Assembly (NCBI GenBank): GCA_023255765.1
Contig: JAGDVT010000018.1
Coordinates: 1 to 24,294 of the forward strand
Direction: 5' to 3'
DNA length: 24,294 bases
Source of the DNA: Candidatus Paceibacter sp.
GTDB taxonomy: Bacteria; Patescibacteriota; Minisyncoccia; UBA6257; HR35
Below, in pieces: positions 21,047-24,294 of the stretch (its first letter is position 1; each line of letters opens with the position of its first letter). The notes under the pieces are model-generated. The model was given only the letters and a program-made list of their open reading frames with translations. It was not told the DNA's origin and searched no databases. The position numbers and the translations under genes were made by a program.

Positions 21047-21313
21047 TTATTTAAATTTTTCTTTAGAAATTTTAAAAATTAATTTATATATAGCAGGAAG
21101 ATACTTTTTTAATATATTATTTTTAGTTTTTCTAATTAAATTTTCAATAATTTCTTTCTCTCTTTTTTTATCTGTAATTTTTAATCCTTTTTTTATCTTT
21201 ATTTTTATTATTTCTTGAGCAATTTTTATTCTTTTCTCAAGCAAACTTAAAATTTTTTTATCTATTAAATCTATCTGTTTTCTAAACTTTTTAATCGTAC
21301 CACATTTTCGCAT
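21047..21313 (-). CDS. Chorismate mutase, AroQ class
   Basis: The enzyme rearranges chorismate to prephenate. From the ATG at 21313 the protein has 88 aa and the all-helical AroQ pattern: FRKQIDLIDKKILSLLEKRIKIAQEI (helix 1), a lysine-rich loop, DKKREKEIIENLI (helix 2), and a third helix ending IFKISKE. An upstream ATG at 21328 would add five residues. The start lies 23 nt inside the prephenate dehydratase gene, so expression is coupled. In many bacteria these two activities are fused as the P-protein; here they are separate but overlapping genes. Confidence 0.82.
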   Translation of the reverse strand: MRKCGTIKKFRKQIDLIDKKILSLLEKRIKIAQEIIKIKIKKGLKITDKKREKEIIENLIRKTKNNILKKYLPAIYKLIFKISKEKFK

Positions 21314-22151
21314 TTTTGTAAATACCAAGAATTTTAAATTTTTTCACTTTTTTTCTAAACTTTAGAAAAATTTCATCTAAATTTATTCTAGAATTAAAAA
21401 TAAAATCCACAAAAAAGAAATACTCAAAAGGCTTTTCAGGAATAGGTCTTGATTCAATTTTAGTTAAATTAATATTATTGATAGCAAAAATCTCTAGAGC
21501 TCTATATAAGCTTCCTGGTATATGCGGTAAAGTAAAAATTATTGATGCCTTGTTTAGATTATATTCTTTAAAATTGAAATTAAGTTGTGCTATAAATAAG
21601 AATCTTGTGAAATTATTCTTAAAATCTTGAATATTATTTTTCAAAATTTGCAGATTATATAAATATGCGCATTCCTTGCTAGCAATGCAAGCTAGAGTTA
21701 TATCATTTAATTCTGAAATCAATTTAGCAGAAGATGCAGTGTCTGTGTAAGCTATTTTTTCTATATTTTTATATTTATCTAAAAATTTCGAGCATTGCTC
21801 TAAAGCTTTAGGATGAGAATAAATTTTTTTAATGTATTTCATTCTTATATTGAAGGGCATTCTCGCTTTTATACCTAAGAGACAATGTTCTATTTTTAAA
21901 TAATGTTCTCCTATAATCTTCACGTTGTATCTATTTAAATAATCTATATTTTCATAAACAGAACCTGCTATTGAATTTTCTATTGGCACTACACCAAAAT
22001 CAGCTTTGTTCTCTGCTACTAATTTAAAAATTTCCTTAAAATTATTAACCCCTATAAACTTATTTTCTTTACTAAAAAACTTAACACCGGCTAAATAAGA
22101 ATAAGAACCTTCTATTCCTTGGTATACTATTTTTCTATTTTTAACCTTCAT
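21291..22151 (-). CDS. pheA: Prephenate dehydratase with ACT domain
   Basis: The enzyme converts prephenate to phenylpyruvate. The 286-aa protein has the two-lobe catalytic domain (YQGIEGSYSYLA, GVVPIENSIAGSV, HPKALEQC, TDTASSA) and the essential TRF motif at Thr182-Arg183-Phe184, followed by an ACT regulatory domain with ESRP at 233-236. The ACT domain normally gives phenylalanine feedback inhibition. Its ATG directly follows the stop of the small membrane protein gene (TAAATG), and its 3' end overlaps chorismate mutase. It is a complete monofunctional enzyme. Confidence 0.94.
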   Translation of the reverse strand: MKVKNRKIVYQGIEGSYSYLAGVKFFSKENKFIGVNNFKEIFKLVAENKADFGVVPIENSIAGSVYENIDYLNRYNVKIIGEHYLKIEHCLLGIKARMPFNIRMKYIKKIYSHPKALEQCSKFLDKYKNIEKIAYTDTASSAKLISELNDITLACIASKECAYLYNLQILKNNIQDFKNNFTRFLFIAQLNFNFKEYNLNKASIIFTLPHIPGSLYRALEIFAINNINLTKIESRPIPEKPFEYFFFVDFIFNSRINLDEIFLKFRKKVKKFKILGIYKNAKMWYD

Positions 22152-22361
22152 TTAATAGCCTAAAATACATTTTATTTCTTGTATTTTTGCGTAAACAAGT
22201 AAAATAAATAGGCCTACTATCAGACCAGCTAAGAATCCAGCTAAAGAGGAGGCGATGGTTTTCCCTAAAGCATATTTATATTCCTTTTCTTCTTTAATAA
22301 CAAGTTCTTCCAATATTTTCTTAAGCTCTTCCAATTGTAAATTAATTTTTATCAAACTCAT
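22152..22361 (-). CDS. Small hypothetical protein: coiled coil plus membrane helix
   Basis: This 69-aa protein (start at 22361, ATGA overlap with the aminotransferase stop; an upstream ATG at 22379 is less likely) has a charged amphipathic stretch (about residues 5-30, LQLEELKKILEELV) followed by a Gly/Ala-rich transmembrane helix (about 37-58) and a short tail. I do not recognise a family. Tight packing on both sides shows it belongs to the operon, but nothing ties it to amino acid metabolism. Confidence 0.65.
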   Translation of the reverse strand: MSLIKINLQLEELKKILEELVIKEEKEYKYALGKTIASSLAGFLAGLIVGLFILLVYAKIQEIKCILGY

Positions 22362-23257
22362 TTTACATAAGTTAACCAATTTTTGTAATTATTATCTTCT
22401 CCATGTACTATTTTTTGAAATTTATCTTTTAATATTTTTGTAATTTCTCCTTCTTTGCCTTTGTTTATTAATTTATTGTCAATTTGTATTATAGGTGTAA
22501 TTTCTGCTGCTGTACCAGTAAAAAATGCTTCATCACAATTTTTAAGTTCGTTAACTGTTATATCTTTTTCAACTACTTTGAAGTTTAAATCTTTGGCTAT
22601 CCTAATTACTGAATCTCTTGTAATACCTGGTAATATATTACCTAACTTTGGAGTATAAATAATTTTATTTTTAACAATAAATATATTTTCACCTGGACCT
22701 TCTGCTACATATCCTCTATAATCTAAAAGCAATGCTTCATCAAAATTATTTTCTTTTGCATCAAGTGTTGCGAAAATAGAATTTATATAATAACCACATA
22801 CCTTTGCTTCAGAAATTATAGATTTAGGATGCAATCTTATAAATTTCGAAATTTTAACCTTTACTTTATCCTTTAAATATTTACCCCAAGGCCAAACTGC
22901 TATTGCACAATTTATCTCTGCCCCTTGAGGGTTTAACCCCATTTTGCCATACCCATAAAATACAATTGGTCTTATATAGCATTCATCTACTTTATTTATT
23001 TTTATAAGTTCTATAATTGCTTTTTTAATTTGATTTTTATTAAATGGTATTTTAATCTTTAAAAATTTTGCAGAATTAAATAATCTATCTATATGTTCAT
23101 TTAATCTAAATATAGCTGGTCCTTTATTAGTTTTATAACATCTTATTCCTTCAAAAACTCCTGAACCATAATGAAGAGCATGTGACAAAATATGAATTTT
23201 AGCATTTTCCCATTTTACAAATTTTCCATTTATCCAAATAAATTTTGTCTTTTCCAT
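22358..23257 (-). CDS. ilvE: Class IV aminotransferase (IlvE-like)
   Basis: This PLP enzyme of fold type IV belongs to the branched-chain aminotransferase family (299 aa). Signatures are WINGKFVKWENAKIHILSHA, YGSGVFEGIRCY, YIRPIVFYGYGKMGLNP, the PLP lysine Lys152 in SEAKVCGYYINS, and GYVAEGPGENIFIV plus TGTAAEITPI. The usual GGNY after the lysine is CGYY. Being first in an operon with prephenate dehydratase and chorismate mutase suggests it aminates phenylpyruvate to phenylalanine, a reaction some members catalyse, in addition to or instead of branched-chain substrates. The ATG is only 3 nt from the predicted transcription start. Confidence 0.92.
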   Translation of the reverse strand: MEKTKFIWINGKFVKWENAKIHILSHALHYGSGVFEGIRCYKTNKGPAIFRLNEHIDRLFNSAKFLKIKIPFNKNQIKKAIIELIKINKVDECYIRPIVFYGYGKMGLNPQGAEINCAIAVWPWGKYLKDKVKVKISKFIRLHPKSIISEAKVCGYYINSIFATLDAKENNFDEALLLDYRGYVAEGPGENIFIVKNKIIYTPKLGNILPGITRDSVIRIAKDLNFKVVEKDITVNELKNCDEAFFTGTAAEITPIIQIDNKLINKGKEGEITKILKDKFQKIVHGEDNNYKNWLTYVK

Positions 23258-23258
23258 A

Positions 23259-23300
23259 TTTTAAAAATTATAAAACTAATTTAAGTTTATAATTTTAAAA
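23259..23300. promoter_or_regulatory. Near-palindromic divergent promoter region, ilvE / glycosyltransferase
   Basis: The 45-nt gap between the two genes is almost a perfect inverted repeat: an 18-nt left arm (23259-23276) and a 16-nt right arm (23285-23300) around TAATTTAA. Each arm holds a TATAAT facing its own gene: minus strand 23272-23267 (start near 23260) and plus strand 23288-23293 (start near 23300). The two -10 boxes are 15 nt apart, so RNA polymerase could probably occupy only one at a time. Confidence 0.6.
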
Positions 23301-23302
23301 TT

Positions 23303-23932
23303 GTGAATATGATAAGTTGTATTATACCTGCTTATAACGAGGAAGAAAGAATAAAAGATGTAATTGAAGCGGTTAAAAATTCTAAATTAGTAGATGAAAT
23401 AATAGTTGTCTCAGATGGTTCAACTGACAATACTTACGAAATTTCTAAAAAATGTAATATTGATAAAGTTATACAGCTAGAAAAAAATATTGGGAAAGGA
23501 GGAGCAATAATGGAGGGTTTAAAATATGCTAAAGGAGATATTATACTTTTAGTTGATGCTGATCTTAGAGGTTTAACCAAAGAAAATTTAGAAAATTTAA
23601 TTAAACCTGTTTTAGATGGTAAAGCAGATATGACAATAGGTAGTAATATTCCCTTTGTTATGAATAAATTTTCTGGTCTGAGGTGTTTAAAAAGACTTTT
23701 ATTAGAAGACCAAGGTTTAGGTGATATTGAAAACTTAAAAAACAGTAAATTTAACATAGAAAATGAATTAAATGAAAGAGCTAAAAGAGGTAATTTAAAA
23801 GTTTTATATGTAAAAATGAATGGAATTAGAAATGTGCATAAAATTAAAAAATATGGCTTAAAAGAGGGACTTAAAAGAACAATAGATATGTATTTTCAAC
23901 TTTTAAAATATGAGATTAAAAATCGATTTTGA
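23303..23932 (+). CDS. GT2 family glycosyltransferase
   Basis: This 209-aa GT-A fold enzyme begins SCIIPAYNEEERI and shows the nucleotide-sugar site DEIIVVSDGSTDNT, the KGGAIMEGLKYA helix, and the metal-binding DAD at 85-87 (VDADLRG). The FSGLRCLKR segment resembles glucosyl-3-phosphoglycerate synthase and dolichol-phosphate-sugar synthase relatives. The start could be GTG at 23303 or ATG at 23309; the ATG gives a more usual MISCIIPAYNEE. No transmembrane segment is clear, so it is probably a cytoplasmic enzyme for surface glycan or compatible-solute synthesis. The sugar and acceptor are unknown. It ends with TGA. Confidence 0.9.
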   Translation: MNMISCIIPAYNEEERIKDVIEAVKNSKLVDEIIVVSDGSTDNTYEISKKCNIDKVIQLEKNIGKGGAIMEGLKYAKGDIILLVDADLRGLTKENLENLIKPVLDGKADMTIGSNIPFVMNKFSGLRCLKRLLLEDQGLGDIENLKNSKFNIENELNERAKRGNLKVLYVKMNGIRNVHKIKKYGLKEGLKRTIDMYFQLLKYEIKNRF

Positions 23933-23972
23933 TAAGATAAGCTTTATAGAATTATCATAAATTTAAAAATAG

Positions 23973-24043
23973 CTGCGGGGCCTGGATTCGAACCAGGACT
24001 AACGGCTCCAAAGGCCGCTGTGCTACCGTTACACCACCCCGCA
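23973..24043 (-). tRNA. tRNA-Gln (anticodon TTG)
   Basis: The minus strand folds into a full cloverleaf: acceptor TGCGGGG/CCCCGCA, anticodon stem GCGGC/GCCGT with loop CTTTGGA, and T arm CCTGG-TTCGAAT-CCAGG. The discriminator base is G, as usual for tRNA-Gln. The 3' CCA is not encoded. Confidence 0.95.
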
Positions 24044-24046
24044 ATG

Positions 24047-24119
24047 TGGGCGGGACAGGATTCGAACCTGTGACCTTCTCGACGTCAACGAGACGCTCTG
24101 CCAACTGAGCTACCCGCCC
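24047..24119 (-). tRNA. tRNA-Val (anticodon GAC)
   Basis: The minus strand shows acceptor GGGCGGG/CCCGCCC, D arm GCTCAGTTGGCAGAGC, anticodon stem TCTCG/CGAGA with loop TTGACGT, and T arm ACAGG-TTCGAAT-CCTGT. The discriminator is A and CCA is not encoded. It is 3 nt from tRNA-Gln, so they are surely co-transcribed. Confidence 0.96.
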
Positions 24120-24162
24120 TTATATTTTAAATTATATATAAAAAATTGGTTATCAAAAATTG

Positions 24163-24234
24163 AGCGGCGGACGGGATTCGAACCCGCGACCTTCTGCTTG
24201 GAAGGCAGACGTTCTACCGCTGAACTACCGCCGC
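24163..24234 (-). tRNA. tRNA-Gly (anticodon TCC)
   Basis: The minus strand gives acceptor GCGGCGG/CCGCCGC, D arm GTTCAGCGGTAGAAC, anticodon stem TCTGC/GCAGA with loop CTTCCAA, and T arm GCGGG-TTCGAAT-CCCGT. The discriminator is T (U73), as in several bacterial tRNA-Gly. CCA is not encoded. It is the first tRNA of the three-gene cluster and lies 43 nt upstream of tRNA-Val. Confidence 0.96.
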
Positions 24235-24240
24235 ATATAC

Positions 24241-24294
24241 TTCTGGGCCCGCCCTGACTCGGCGAGGCAGGCCACACCTTTCCCGCACCACCCC
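24241..24294 (-). other. GC-rich structured segment at the window edge, possible end of an RNA gene
   Basis: After the tRNA cluster the sequence turns sharply GC-rich. On the minus strand an 8-bp hairpin (24273-24266 with 24253-24246, 12-nt loop) pairs fully only if a G-U wobble is allowed; the plus-strand copy would have a C-A mismatch. This favours minus-strand transcription, upstream of tRNA-Gly. No open frame, TTCGAA arm or T-run was found. I could not match it to SRP RNA, RNase P RNA, tmRNA or 5S rRNA; the gene would extend past the window. Confidence 0.35.

Noticed and set aside
993..23932. Alternative genetic code with UGA as glycine
   Set aside because: TGA ends glyS, the 611-aa protein, truB, znuA, ilvE and the glycosyltransferase at the expected protein ends, often in tight ATGA overlaps.
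23933..23972. Terminator after the glycosyltransferase gene
   Set aside because: Only a weak TGATAA/TTATCA pairing is seen with no GC-rich stem or clear T-run.

Overview
The window is about 24.3 kb of very AT-rich, densely packed bacterial chromosome. Streamlined gene sets, short proteins, head-to-tail overlaps of 1-4 nt, a B12-dependent ribonucleotide reductase paired with a cobalamin adenosyltransferase, and pilin-like and flippase envelope genes all suggest a Candidate Phyla Radiation (Patescibacteria) genome, probably Parcubacteria-like. This placement is inference. TGA is a working stop codon for several genes here (glyS, truB, ilvE, the glycosyltransferase), so the UGA=Gly code of Gracilibacteria/Absconditabacteria is excluded.

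Layout: (1) 28-4857, minus: recO, a large single-pass surface protein, glyS, and a membrane-anchored C39-like peptidase. (2) 4856-9487, plus: an S41/Ctp protease, rplI, clpB, secE. Its first start codon overlaps that of recO in a shared CATG. (3) 9473-14177, minus: znuA, znuC, a DHH/DHHA1 phosphoesterase, a TruB-acylphosphatase fusion, and a Wzx-type flippase. (4) 14225-16250, minus: groES-groEL with a CIRCE-like inverted repeat at the predicted transcription start. (5) 16290-21027, minus: nrdJ and a PduO-type adenosyltransferase. nrdJ has a good promoter with a perfect DnaA box just upstream. (6) 21047-23257, minus: a class IV aminotransferase, a small membrane protein, prephenate dehydratase and chorismate mutase, together a short chorismate-to-phenylalanine route. 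(7) 23303-23932, plus: a GT2 glycosyltransferase, divergent from the aminotransferase across a nearly palindromic promoter. (8) 23973-24234, minus: tRNA-Gly, tRNA-Val and tRNA-Gln, then a GC-rich structured edge that may be part of another RNA gene.

The most unusual locus is nrdJ. It carries a full LAGLIDADG intein placed exactly before the predicted thiyl-radical cysteine. It also carries two separate in-frame arrays of a short word (ATTCGTG in one, GTTCGCG/CGCGAAC in the other). Both arrays have copies spaced about 10-13 bp apart, switch orientation in the middle, and put a 6-nt spacer at the inversion point. They look like two members of one undescribed inverted-array element that can live inside coding sequence. 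Other notable points are the TruB-acylphosphatase fusion, extended -10 promoters so close to start codons that several mRNAs may be leaderless, and a general lack of Shine-Dalgarno sequences. No stretch over 300 nt lacks a feature except the 3' edge region, which is filled by tRNAs and the GC-rich segment.
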